A stretch of DNA of 64,000 nucleotides from Sphingomonas sp. HF-S4 (GTDB taxonomy: Bacteria; Pseudomonadota; Alphaproteobacteria; Sphingomonadales; Sphingomonadaceae), in NCBI RefSeq assembly GCF_032911445.1, contig NZ_JAWJEJ010000001.1:3224001-3288000 (forward strand), in the 5' to 3' direction. This document shows, one piece after another, positions 51,050 through 58,965 of this stretch (the first letter of the stretch is position 1; each line of letters starts with the position of its first letter). A model generated the notes under the pieces. The model made no database searches. It was given only the letters and a program-made list of their open reading frames with translations, and was not told the DNA's origin. A program made the translations under genes and the position numbers.

Positions 51050-52726
51050 TCAGGCGGCGAACGCCTCGGCATCGATCGCGTACAGCACATCCGCCTTGGC
51101 CATCGCAGCCGCCTTCAACCCCATCGCCTCCGGAACGATCTGCTCGACATAGAAGCGCGTCGCCGCTGCCTTCATCTTGAGGAACGTCGGATCGACTTCG
51201 CTTCGGGCGGCGATGCGGCCGCTTTCCTCCATCAGCCAGCCGCATACCGCGACCGAGAGCATCGTCAGGAATGGGTAGCTCGCGGCGAGGCGGTCGTCGG
51301 TCTCTGCCGACAGCAGGGTGCGCCCGACTTCCTCGCATGCATCGATCAGCCGGAGCAGTTCGCCATCCTCGGCGTCGCCGCGCATTTCCGAGAGCAGGCC
51401 GAACAGCGTGCCGCCATTGTCCATGCTCAGCTTCCGCCCGACCAGATCGGCGGCCTGGATGCCGTTGGTGCCTTCGTAGATCGGCGTGATGCGCGCGTCG
51501 CGGAAATGCTGGGCGGCGCCGGTCTCCTCGATATAGCCCATCCCGCCGTGGACTTGGACGCCGAGCGACGCGACTTCGTTGCCGAGATCGGTACCGTGCG
51601 CCTTGGCGAGTGGGGTGAGCAGCTCGACTCGCGCGTTGGCCGCGGCGTCGCCGGCATGGCCGCGGTCGAGCTGGCCAAAGGCGTAATAGACCAATGCGCG
51701 CGCCGCCTGAGTCTGCGCCTTCATGCGCAGCAGCATGCGGCGGACGTCGGGATGCTCGACGATTGCGGCAGGTGCGCCGGCGCGAACGCCCTGGACGCGT
51801 TCGCGGGCATAGCCGACTGCGCGCTGGGTGGCGCGCTCCGCGACCTGGACGCCCTGGAGGCCGACATTCAATCGCGCATTGTTCATCATCGTGAACATCG
51901 CGCGGATGCCGCCCATTTCGCCGCCGATCAGCTCGCCGATGCAATCGTCGTGATCGCCGAAGCTCAGCACGCAGGTCGGCGAGGCGTGGAGCCCCATCTT
52001 GTGCTCGATCGAGACGACGCGGACGTCGTTGAAGGTCCCGTCGGCCCGGACCTTGGGGACGAGGAACAGCGAAAGCCCCTTGGTGCCCGCGGGTGCGTCT
52101 GGCGTGCGCGCGAGGACGAGGTGGACGATGTTGTCGGCCATGTCGTGGTCGCCGAAGCTGATGAAGATCTTAGTGCCCTTGATCCGGTACGTGCCGTCGC
52201 CGACCGGCTCGGCCTTGGACTTGAGCGCGCCGACATCGCTGCCCGCCTGCGGCTCGGTGAGGTTCATCGTACCGGTCCACTCGCCGGTCGCGAGCTTGGG
52301 GAGATACAGCGCCTGCTGCTCGGGCGTGCCGTGATGCGCCAGCGCCTCGATCGCGCCGACGGTGAGGATTGGCGCGAGCGCAAACCCCATATTGGCGGTG
52401 CCGAGCGTCTCGAGCACGGCGATCGACAGGCTGACCGGAAGGCCCTGCCCGCCAAAGGCCTCGGGGGATCCGATCGTGCCCCAGCCGCCCTCGACATAGG
52501 CCTTGTACGCCTCGGCGTAGCCCGCGGGCATCCTGACGCCATCCTCGGTCCATTTGGGGCCCTCGGTATCGCCCAGCCGTTCGAGGGGTGCCCATTCGCC
52601 CGCGGCGAATTCTCCCGCACCTTCGAGCACCGGGTCCATCATCTCGCCCGCCTCGGGGCTGATTTCCGCGAGGCGGACGATATGCTCCAGCACGAAGCGC
52701 TGCTCGGCGGTGGCGGGGGTGAACAT
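51050..52726 (-). CDS. acyl-CoA dehydrogenase, DmdC-like
   Basis: FAD enzyme of 558 residues, longer than classical acyl-CoA dehydrogenases because of a C-terminal extension. Motifs: GGWGTIGSPEAFGGQGLPVSLS, MNLTEPQAGSDVGALKSKAEP, FGDHDMADNIVHLVLAR, and ASLGVQVHGGMGYIEETGAAQHFRDARITPIYEGTNGIQAADL. The last includes the base-bearing YEGTN. The layout is that of FadE5 and 3-methylmercaptopropionyl-CoA dehydrogenase. It acts in acyl-CoA oxidation; the exact chain is uncertain. Confidence 0.88.
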   Translation of the reverse strand: MFTPATAEQRFVLEHIVRLAEISPEAGEMMDPVLEGAGEFAAGEWAPLERLGDTEGPKWTEDGVRMPAGYAEAYKAYVEGGWGTIGSPEAFGGQGLPVSLSIAVLETLGTANMGFALAPILTVGAIEALAHHGTPEQQALYLPKLATGEWTGTMNLTEPQAGSDVGALKSKAEPVGDGTYRIKGTKIFISFGDHDMADNIVHLVLARTPDAPAGTKGLSLFLVPKVRADGTFNDVRVVSIEHKMGLHASPTCVLSFGDHDDCIGELIGGEMGGIRAMFTMMNNARLNVGLQGVQVAERATQRAVGYARERVQGVRAGAPAAIVEHPDVRRMLLRMKAQTQAARALVYYAFGQLDRGHAGDAAANARVELLTPLAKAHGTDLGNEVASLGVQVHGGMGYIEETGAAQHFRDARITPIYEGTNGIQAADLVGRKLSMDNGGTLFGLLSEMRGDAEDGELLRLIDACEEVGRTLLSAETDDRLAASYPFLTMLSVAVCGWLMEESGRIAARSEVDPTFLKMKAAATRFYVEQIVPEAMGLKAAAMAKADVLYAIDAEAFAA

Positions 52727-52772
52727 GATGCCTCTCTTGTCGTCCTGTTTCCTGCGCTATAGCCCCCCTCGC

Positions 52773-53741
52773 GTGAGCCCGACAAATCCCCGCATCTTAC
52801 CCTACGGCGAGGCCGCCATCGCCGAAGCCGCCGCGCTGATTCGGAGCGGTGATTGCGTCGCGGTGCCCACTGAGACGGTGTATGGACTCGCCGCCGACGC
52901 AACCGATTCGCAGGCCGTCGCGCGGATCTACCAGGCCAAAGGGCGGCCGAGCTTCAACCCGCTGATCGTGCATGTCCCCGATCTCGAGGCGGCAGAGATC
53001 ATCGCGGTGTTCGACGATGCCGCGCGGCGGCTGGCGGAGCGCTTCTGGCCGGGGCCGCTGACGCTGGTGCTGCCGGTAAGACGCGAGGCGGGGATTTCGT
53101 CGCTGGTGACCGCGGGGCTGGAGACGATCGCGATCCGCGTGCCCGATCACCGCGCGATGCAGGCGCTGCTCGATGCGAGCGGCGTGCCACTGGCGGCACC
53201 TTCGGCCAATGCCAGCGGAGGCATCTCTCCGACCCGGGCGGCGCATGTCGCGGCGAGCCTGGCGGGGCGGATCCCGCTGGTGATCGACGACGGACCGACG
53301 TCTGCGGGGATCGAGTCGACGATCGTACGTGGCCGAGAAATCCTTCGGCCTGGCCCGTTGACTTGGGCCGACCTGTTCCCCGGCGAAGGCCGGGGAACAG
53401 TCACGATGCAGCCCGAGACTGGGCCCCGGCCTTCGCCGGGGAACAAGGAGGGGATCACTGCGCCCGGTCAGCTCGACAGCCATTATGCGCCTGGCAAGCC
53501 GCTGCGCCTGCATGCGACGATCCGGCAGGACGGCGAATGGCTGATCGGCTTCGGCGCAGTGCCGGGCGACGATACGCTGTCGATTCGCGGCGACCTGGTC
53601 GAAGCCGCGGCGAACCTGTTCGATGCGCTGCACCGCGCGGATGCGTCGGAAGCGGTGGCGATCGCGGTGGCGCCGGTGCCCGAGACGGGCATTGGCGTTG
53701 CGATCAACGACCGGCTCAAGCGGGCGGCATTTCCGCGCTGA
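52773..53741 (+). CDS. threonylcarbamoyl-AMP synthase (Sua5/TsaC)
   Basis: Enzyme of about 322 residues that makes threonylcarbamoyl-AMP for the t6A modification of tRNA. YrdC domain: CVAVPTETVYGLAADATDSQAVARIYQAKGRPSFNPLIVHV, then LAERFWPGPLTLVLP and PLAAPSANASGGISPTRAAHV. The C-terminal Sua5 domain begins at GQLDSHYAPGKPLRL. Between them about 24 residues (LFPGEGRG... PRPSPGNKEG) are encoded by a double palindrome and look like an inserted repeat. The start is GTG at 52773. Confidence 0.9.
   Translation: MSPTNPRILPYGEAAIAEAAALIRSGDCVAVPTETVYGLAADATDSQAVARIYQAKGRPSFNPLIVHVPDLEAAEIIAVFDDAARRLAERFWPGPLTLVLPVRREAGISSLVTAGLETIAIRVPDHRAMQALLDASGVPLAAPSANASGGISPTRAAHVAASLAGRIPLVIDDGPTSAGIESTIVRGREILRPGPLTWADLFPGEGRGTVTMQPETGPRPSPGNKEGITAPGQLDSHYAPGKPLRLHATIRQDGEWLIGFGAVPGDDTLSIRGDLVEAAANLFDALHRADASEAVAIAVAPVPETGIGVAINDRLKRAAFPR
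53374..53441. repeat. palindromic repeat pair inserted in the Sua5 gene
   Basis: First unit 53374-53399 has arms TGTTCCCCGGC around GAAG. A second unit with CCCCGGC and GCCGGGG-type arms follows at about 53422-53444. The two units are also complementary to each other. The insertion keeps the reading frame and falls in the linker between the YrdC and Sua5 domains, a tolerant site. Confidence 0.8.
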
Positions 53742-53748
53742 GCTCCCC

Positions 53749-53880
53749 TCCCTGCAAGGGAGGGGCTGGGGGTGGGTGCGAGCGAAGCGAGCCCAACGAG
53801 TTGCAGGGAGTAAAGAAAAGGCCGGGCATCGAGCCCGACCTTTTCTAACCCACCCCTGACCCCTCCCTTGCAGGGAGGGG
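53749..53880. terminator. nested inverted repeats between Sua5 and msrA
   Basis: Outer arms CCCCTCCCTGCAAGGGAGGGG-like and their complement flank an inner hairpin at 53815-53845. The inner stem GAAAAGGCCGGGC pairs with GCCCGACCTTTTC apart from one mismatch, and both ends are A/T runs. The inner hairpin fits a bidirectional intrinsic terminator for the convergent Sua5 and msrA genes; the outer arms are a CT-rich repeat type common in sphingomonads. Confidence 0.7.
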
Positions 53881-53886
53881 AAAAGG

Positions 53887-54432
53887 TCAGGCCGCCGCCC
53901 CTTCCTTGGCCTTCGCCGCGAAGCTTTTCCGGAGCTTCCGCAGCTTGGGCGGGATCACTGCGAGGCAATACGGGTTCCGCTGGCCTTCGCCCTGCCAATA
54001 TTCCTGATGATAGTCTTCCGCCGGATACCAGTCCGACAGGGGCTCGATCGTGGTGACGATCGGTGCCGGCCAATCCGCCGATGCGCGCGCGATCGCGGCT
54101 TCGGCCTCGGCCTTCTGTTCGTCCGAATGCGGAAAGAACGCCGAGCGATACTGCGTGCCGACATCGTTGCCCTGGCGATTGAGCTGGGTCGGGTCGTGCG
54201 TCGCGAGGAAGATGTCGAACAGCTCGGCGGTGCTGATCTGATCGGTCTCGTAGGTCACCCGGATCGCCTCGGCATGGCCGGTGTCGCCGCCGCAGACCTG
54301 CTTGTAGGTCGGGTTGGGCACGTTGCCGCCGATATAGCCGCTCTCGACCTTGCTGACTCCAATCACGTCGTTGAACACCGCCTCGGTGCACCAGAAGCAT
54401 CCGCCGGCGAGCGTCGCGGTTTCGACTGTCAT
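53887..54432 (-). CDS. msrA: peptide methionine-S-sulfoxide reductase
   Basis: Repair enzyme of 181 residues that reduces the S epimer of methionine sulfoxide. The active site is GGCFWCTEAVF with catalytic Cys12. Other family motifs are VESGYIGGNVPNPTYKQVCGGDTGHAEAI and QGNDVGTQYRSAFF. There is no signal peptide, so it is cytoplasmic. It stands alone, facing the terminator shared with Sua5. Confidence 0.96.
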   Translation of the reverse strand: MTVETATLAGGCFWCTEAVFNDVIGVSKVESGYIGGNVPNPTYKQVCGGDTGHAEAIRVTYETDQISTAELFDIFLATHDPTQLNRQGNDVGTQYRSAFFPHSDEQKAEAEAAIARASADWPAPIVTTIEPLSDWYPAEDYHQEYWQGEGQRNPYCLAVIPPKLRKLRKSFAAKAKEGAAA

Positions 54433-54518
54433 TTCATTCTCCTTGTCGCGCCCAAGATAGGTGGGGGTTGGCGCAGCGCAATCGCCCCTCTAGGCGAGGC
54501 GCGACAAAGGAGATCCGA

Positions 54519-55517
54519 ATGCGCGACGGTACAGTGCTGGTGACGGGCGGTGCGGGCTATATCGGCAGCCACGCGGTGCTCGCGCTGCTCGACGCGGGGT
54601 GGAAGGTCGTCGTGGTCGACAACCTCGTCACCGGGTTCGACTGGGCCGTCGACAAGCGCGCCAAGCTGGTCGTCGCCAATATCGAGGACGAGGCCAGGAT
54701 CCGCGCGACGATGCGCGACGAAGGCGTCATCGCGGTAATGCATTTCGCAGGATCGGTGGTGGTGCCGGAGTCGGTGAGCGACCCGCTCAGATATTACCGC
54801 AACAACACCGTTGCGAGCCGCTCGCTGATCGAGAGCGCGGTGGCGTCGGGGGTGAAGCATTTCATCTTCTCATCGACCGCGGCAACCTACGGCATCCCGG
54901 AGAAGGTGCCTGTGTCCGAGGACAGCCCCAAGGTGCCGATCAACCCCTATGGCATGTCCAAGCTGATGACCGAGTTCATGCTGCGCGACGTCGCCGCGGC
55001 GCATCCGATCAATTACGCGGCCTTGCGCTATTTCAACGTCGCCGGCGCCGATCCGCAGGGCCGCTCGGGCCAGTCGACCGCAGGGGCGACGCACCTGATC
55101 AAAATTGCTGCCGAGGCGGCGACGGGCAAGCGATCGTCGGTGTCGGTGTTTGGAACCGACTTCGCCACCGAGGACGGCACCGGGGTGCGCGATTACATCC
55201 ACGTCACCGATCTCGCCGCGGCGCATGTCGACGCGCTCGACCTGCTGATTGCACGGCCGCAGGAGAGCCACACGATGAACGCGGGCTATGGCCGGGGCTT
55301 TTCGGTGCTCCAGGTGCTCGACGCGGTCGATCGGGTGACCAACCGGACGATCGAGCGGAAGCTCGAAGGCCGTCGTGCCGGCGATCCCGACGCGCTGGTG
55401 GCGGACAACAGCAAGATCCTGAGCACGCTGCCATGGCGACCCAAGCACGACGATCTCGAAGGCATCGTCAAGGACGCGCTGGCGTGGGAACGCTCGCTGG
55501 CCGAGCGCCAGGGCTGA
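54519..55517 (+). CDS. galE: UDP-glucose 4-epimerase
   Basis: Extended short-chain dehydrogenase of 332 residues that interconverts UDP-glucose and UDP-galactose for envelope sugars. Cofactor motif VTGGAGYIGSHAVLALLDAGW, then VMHFAGSVVVPESV, catalytic SSTAATYG and YGMSKLMTE, and LRYFNVAGADPQGRSGQS. KGDP-like C-terminal features are in GRRAGDPDALVADNSKI. AAGGAG precedes the ATG at 54519. Relatives may also epimerise N-acetyl sugars or uronic acids. Confidence 0.93.
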   Translation: MRDGTVLVTGGAGYIGSHAVLALLDAGWKVVVVDNLVTGFDWAVDKRAKLVVANIEDEARIRATMRDEGVIAVMHFAGSVVVPESVSDPLRYYRNNTVASRSLIESAVASGVKHFIFSSTAATYGIPEKVPVSEDSPKVPINPYGMSKLMTEFMLRDVAAAHPINYAALRYFNVAGADPQGRSGQSTAGATHLIKIAAEAATGKRSSVSVFGTDFATEDGTGVRDYIHVTDLAAAHVDALDLLIARPQESHTMNAGYGRGFSVLQVLDAVDRVTNRTIERKLEGRRAGDPDALVADNSKILSTLPWRPKHDDLEGIVKDALAWERSLAERQG

Positions 55518-55589
55518 CGCCGCCGCCGATGCCTGCTATATCGGGCAGGTGAACGTCGCGCCGCGCCACCCGCTGCTTCCGCCCCCGGC

Positions 55590-55741
55590 ATGACCGAGGA
55601 CGAATGGGACGCGCTGCGCGATGCGCAGGCTGACGCCGAGATTGTAGCTGGGCGCGGGGTTCCGCATGACAAGGTTCGCGCGTGGGCAAGGAAACTCGAG
55701 ACCCGGAAGAGACTCCAATGCCACGTGAATGGCTCGAGTAA
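55590..55741 (+). pseudogene. antitoxin gene fragment with frameshift
   Basis: Small frame starting MTEDEWDALRDAQADAEIVAGRGVPHD then VRAWARKL. At about 55700 the meaningful frame moves: after AWARKLET the next frame reads DPEETPMPREWLE and stops at 55739-55741. One missing base in a C run (ACCCGG) would restore a continuous antitoxin of about 50 residues. The restored end overlaps the toxin start, as in intact pairs. It is either a real pseudogene or a sequencing error. Confidence 0.6.
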
Positions 55742-56000
55742 TCTGGAGCCCGCAGGCGCTGCGGGATCTCGACCTAATCCAGAGCTATATTAGGCAGTTC
55801 GATCCTGTTGCAGCACGCGCATAGTCAACACATTGGTAGCCGCTGGAGATAGCCTCGAAGCTTTTCCCAACCGCGGTCGTCCCGGCTCGCATAAACGGCG
55901 TGAGCTGCCGTCTGTGCCGCCCTATGTAATTCGATATCCTGTCGCCGGAGAGGATGTCATGATCCTGACGGTAAAACACGGCGCGCGCCGGCCGGACTAG
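55729..56000 (+). pseudogene. ParE/RelE-type toxin gene with frameshift
   Basis: Frame one from the ATG at 55729 reads ARVIWSPQALRDLDLIQSYI then RQFDPVAARA and stops at 55822. A second frame from 55818 continues IVNTLVAAGDSLEAFPNRGRP, then RRELPSVPPYVIRYPVAGED and ILTVKHGARRPD, ending at 56000. Joined, they give a complete ParE-family toxin, so one base is missing near 55818. It follows a similarly broken antitoxin. The 3' end overlaps the PAP2 gene on the other strand. Confidence 0.75.
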
Positions 56001-56715
56001 TCGGCGGTTGGTTTCGCGCGAAGATACGCAACTCCAGCCCCCACCACAGCAGCGCCCAGCAGCTGCCGAACGCCCAGCCGGCTAGGACGTCGCTGGGCCA
56101 GTGGACGCCGAGATAGATGCGGCTCACCCCGATCAGCCCGACCAGCAGCATCGCCACCGCCAGCACGAAGCCGCGCATCCGCCAGTCGCGCACCACGGGG
56201 AAGAGCAGCGTCGCCAGCGTGAGGTAGACGATCGCGCTGTTGGCGGCGTGGCCGCTGGGGAAGCTGTGCGAGGCCTCGTCCATCAGTTGCTGGACGATGT
56301 CGGGGCGGGCGCGGGCGATCAGCACCTTGATCACCGTTACCGCGAGCCCGCCGAGCGCCGTCGCGCCGATAACGAGCAGCGCCTGGCGGAAGCGGCCGCG
56401 CAGCGCGAGGAAGCTGGCAGTGACGATGACGACGAGAGTCAGCACCGTCGAACTGCCGAGCGCAGTGATGTCGCGCACCGCGGAAGGCAGCCAGTGTGGG
56501 CCGATCGGCAGTTCGGGATGGCCGGGGACGCGCAGCGCGAGGATGATCGCACGGTCGAACTCGGCGGCCTCGCCCTCCCGGATCTCATGGCCGAACCAGA
56601 CCAGGCCGAGCAGAATCGCCATCGCGGCGAGGACGACGATTGGCCAGGGGATGCGGCGCGAGGCGCGGCTCTCGTCGCGGAGCGCGACGATCGTGTCGGG
56701 GGACGGACGTTCCAT
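55957..56715 (-). CDS. PAP2-superfamily lipid phosphatase
   Basis: Membrane phosphatase of 252 residues with about six helices. The three PAP2 motifs are present: KVLIARARPD, SFPSGHAANS and SRIYLGVHWPSDVLAGW, with the catalytic His residues. Relatives dephosphorylate undecaprenyl pyrophosphate or phosphatidic acid in the inner membrane with the site facing outward. The C-terminal 15 residues overlap the toxin remnant on the opposite strand, so that end may be a later extension. Confidence 0.92.
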   Translation of the reverse strand: MERPSPDTIVALRDESRASRRIPWPIVVLAAMAILLGLVWFGHEIREGEAAEFDRAIILALRVPGHPELPIGPHWLPSAVRDITALGSSTVLTLVVIVTASFLALRGRFRQALLVIGATALGGLAVTVIKVLIARARPDIVQQLMDEASHSFPSGHAANSAIVYLTLATLLFPVVRDWRMRGFVLAVAMLLVGLIGVSRIYLGVHWPSDVLAGWAFGSCWALLWWGLELRIFARNQPPTSPAGARRVLPSGS

Positions 56716-56739
56716 CCATCCCCCAATGGCCCAATCGCG

Positions 56740-58827
56740 TTAGAGTTGCACGCGCAGCGTCGCGCGGAAATCGCGGCCCGCGAGTGGGGCATAGTCCTTG
56801 AGCACGCTGGTGTGCCGGCGTGCCTCGACGTCGAAGATGTTGTTCGCCGAAAGCAACAGGCTCGTGTTCGAGCCCGCGCCGAACGGCTTCCAGGCGATCG
56901 ACGCGTTGACCAAAGTGAAGCCGCTGGTCGGCGTCTCGAAATCGGTGACGCGATCCTGCTTGAAGCTGTGCTCGACTTCGGCGCGAGCGGTGATCGCATC
57001 CGACTGCGCTTCGAGCCCGCCCATCAGGCGGAGCGGCGGGATGCGCGGGACCGGGCCCTCGTCGACCAGCTCGGCATGGACGTAGTCGGCAAGCGCGTCG
57101 GCGTTGATCGCGAAGCCGCCCAGTTGCGCCAGGCGCGCCGAGCCCTGGACCTCGAAGCCGTAATAGCGGGCATCGGCCTGGTTGTACTGGAATACCGGCA
57201 AATCGTCTTCGATCGCGCCGGTGGGGGCATCGTAGATATAGTCGGTGAACCAGCTGTAATGCGCCGCGGCCGACAGGCTCCAGCCATCGCCCGAGCCCTT
57301 GAGCGTGCCTTCGATCCCCCAGGCCTTTTCGGTCGTGAAATCGGGGTTGCCGACTTCGAACGCCTGGGTGCCCGCGTGCGGGCCGTTGGCGAACAGTTCC
57401 TCCTGCGTCGGCGCGCGCTCGCTGCGTGAGACGTTGACGCCGAAGCGCAGATGCTCGGCAAGCGCATAGCTCGCGCCGAGCGAGGCCGAGACGCTGTCGA
57501 AGCTGCGGTCGTATTGCGGATTGCCGATATCGGCGTCGGCCTGCGCATGCAGGTCGTTATGCTCGTAGCGCAACGCCGCCTCGGCCTTGAGCGCCCCGAA
57601 GTCGAGCGACTGGAGCGTGAACAGGCCGTATTGGTTGCTCTCGGTGCGCGGTAGGAATTTCTCCTCGCCGACGATGCGGGTGTTGCGCGTCGAGAACTGC
57701 CCGCCGGTGACGCCTTCCCATTGTCCGTGCGTTTCCTGGACCAGCTCGAGCCGGCCCTCGAGTCCCTGGCTGTAGAAGGTGGTGCCGACTTCGCCGGTGT
57801 CCTCGATCTCGCTGTGGCGATAATCTGCCGCGGCAAGGCGCATGCGTATCTGATGGATGCCGACGATTTCCGTGAGGATGTCGCCGTGGACGTCGAAGCG
57901 CGTCTGCTTGGCGTGGAGGCGGACCGCCTCGGCCTCGATCGACGGATCGAGCGAATAGCGGATCGGAACCCCATAGAGGCTGTCATAGCGCGACACCGAG
58001 AAGCCTAGGCTGCCGCGATCGTCGACGATCGCCGCGCCACCGGCAATGTCCCAGGTGCGCGCCGCGGTGTTGGGCACTTCGCCCTTGAGGTCGGCGAGTT
58101 CCTGGATCTCGGGCTCGGCGCTGGCTGCGGCCTGGGCGCGCAACGCGGGCGTGAGGACATAGCCGCCGCTGCGCAGGTCGCCGGTCTTGGTGTAGCTGCC
58201 ATCGGCATGGACGACGAGCTTGCCCGCGACGGGCACGTCGACCGCGCCCGAGACCGAGCGCTCGTCGGCTGCGCTGCCATAGCTGGCGATGCCGTCGGCA
58301 TGGAGCGGGCTCTCGGGCAAGTGGCGCGGGATGCGGCTGTCGATCACGTTGACTACGCCGCCGATCGACGACGGGCTGAACAGCAGTGCAGATGGGCCCC
58401 GCAGCACTTCGATGCGATCGGCAGTGAGCGGGTTGATGATCGCCGCGTGATCGGCCGAGGTGTTCGACACGTCGATGCTGCCGACGCCGTCGATCAGCAG
58501 CCGCGCGCGATCGCCGGTGAAGCCGCGCAGCACCGGACGCGAGGCATTGGGACCGAACGAAGTCGCTGATACGCCAGGCTGCCGCGCAAGCGTCTCGCCG
58601 ATCGTCGGACGCAGCTCGCGAGTCAGTTCCTCGGAGGCGAGGATCGCGGTGCCGCCGAGTACGTCGGCCGTGGCGCGGGCGCGCGTGCCGGTAACGACGA
58701 TTTCCTGGTTGGGCTGGTCGTGATCCTGCGCGACTGGCGCGGGCGCGGCGGGATTGGGGGCAGTGTCGTTGGCGTATGCCGGGAAGGCGATCAACGTGGC
58801 GGATGCGAGCAACAGGGTACGCAGCAT
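56740..58827 (-). CDS. TonB-dependent receptor, ZnuD-like
   Basis: Outer-membrane receptor of 695 residues with a signal peptide (FPAYAND). The plug is of the ZnuD subgroup: EIVVTGTRARA, FGPNASRPVLRGFTGDRARLLIDGVGSIDVSNTSADHAAIINPLTADRIEVLRGPSALL. The barrel ends in aromatic-free RVQL. ZnuD-type receptors import zinc, so zinc is the likely substrate, though no His-rich loop is seen. A palindrome TGATA-N5-TATCA about 46 bp upstream of the start could be a Zur-type operator. Confidence 0.85.
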   Translation of the reverse strand: MLRTLLLASATLIAFPAYANDTAPNPAAPAPVAQDHDQPNQEIVVTGTRARATADVLGGTAILASEELTRELRPTIGETLARQPGVSATSFGPNASRPVLRGFTGDRARLLIDGVGSIDVSNTSADHAAIINPLTADRIEVLRGPSALLFSPSSIGGVVNVIDSRIPRHLPESPLHADGIASYGSAADERSVSGAVDVPVAGKLVVHADGSYTKTGDLRSGGYVLTPALRAQAAASAEPEIQELADLKGEVPNTAARTWDIAGGAAIVDDRGSLGFSVSRYDSLYGVPIRYSLDPSIEAEAVRLHAKQTRFDVHGDILTEIVGIHQIRMRLAAADYRHSEIEDTGEVGTTFYSQGLEGRLELVQETHGQWEGVTGGQFSTRNTRIVGEEKFLPRTESNQYGLFTLQSLDFGALKAEAALRYEHNDLHAQADADIGNPQYDRSFDSVSASLGASYALAEHLRFGVNVSRSERAPTQEELFANGPHAGTQAFEVGNPDFTTEKAWGIEGTLKGSGDGWSLSAAAHYSWFTDYIYDAPTGAIEDDLPVFQYNQADARYYGFEVQGSARLAQLGGFAINADALADYVHAELVDEGPVPRIPPLRLMGGLEAQSDAITARAEVEHSFKQDRVTDFETPTSGFTLVNASIAWKPFGAGSNTSLLLSANNIFDVEARRHTSVLKDYAPLAGRDFRATLRVQL

Positions 58828-58872
58828 GGGATATCCCGAACTAAGGAACGTGCTGCGCTGCGGTAACGGAGA

Positions 58873-58887
58873 TGATATAAGGTATCA
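58873..58887. promoter_or_regulatory. candidate metal-responsive operator upstream of the ZnuD-like receptor
   Basis: TGATA, 5 bp (TAAGG), TATCA: a perfect inverted repeat in an AT-rich patch 46-60 bp upstream of the receptor ATG, where a promoter is expected. AT-rich dyads of this size resemble Zur and Fur sites. The assignment to Zur is inference from the receptor type. Confidence 0.4.
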
Positions 58888-58925
58888 AGATATTTTGTTG
58901 CTGGTTTGGAAGGCAGCGAAATCAG

Positions 58926-58957
58926 CACCTCCCCCGCTCGCCCGAGCGGGGGAGGTG
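58926..58957. terminator. strong hairpin after the alginate-export gene
   Basis: Perfect 15-bp stem CACCTCCCCCGCTCG with a 2-bp centre, 9 bp past the stop of the leftward porin gene and upstream of the receptor. There is no T-tract, so it may stabilise mRNA or assist Rho-dependent ends. Confidence 0.6.
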
Positions 58958-58965
58958 GCATCAAA

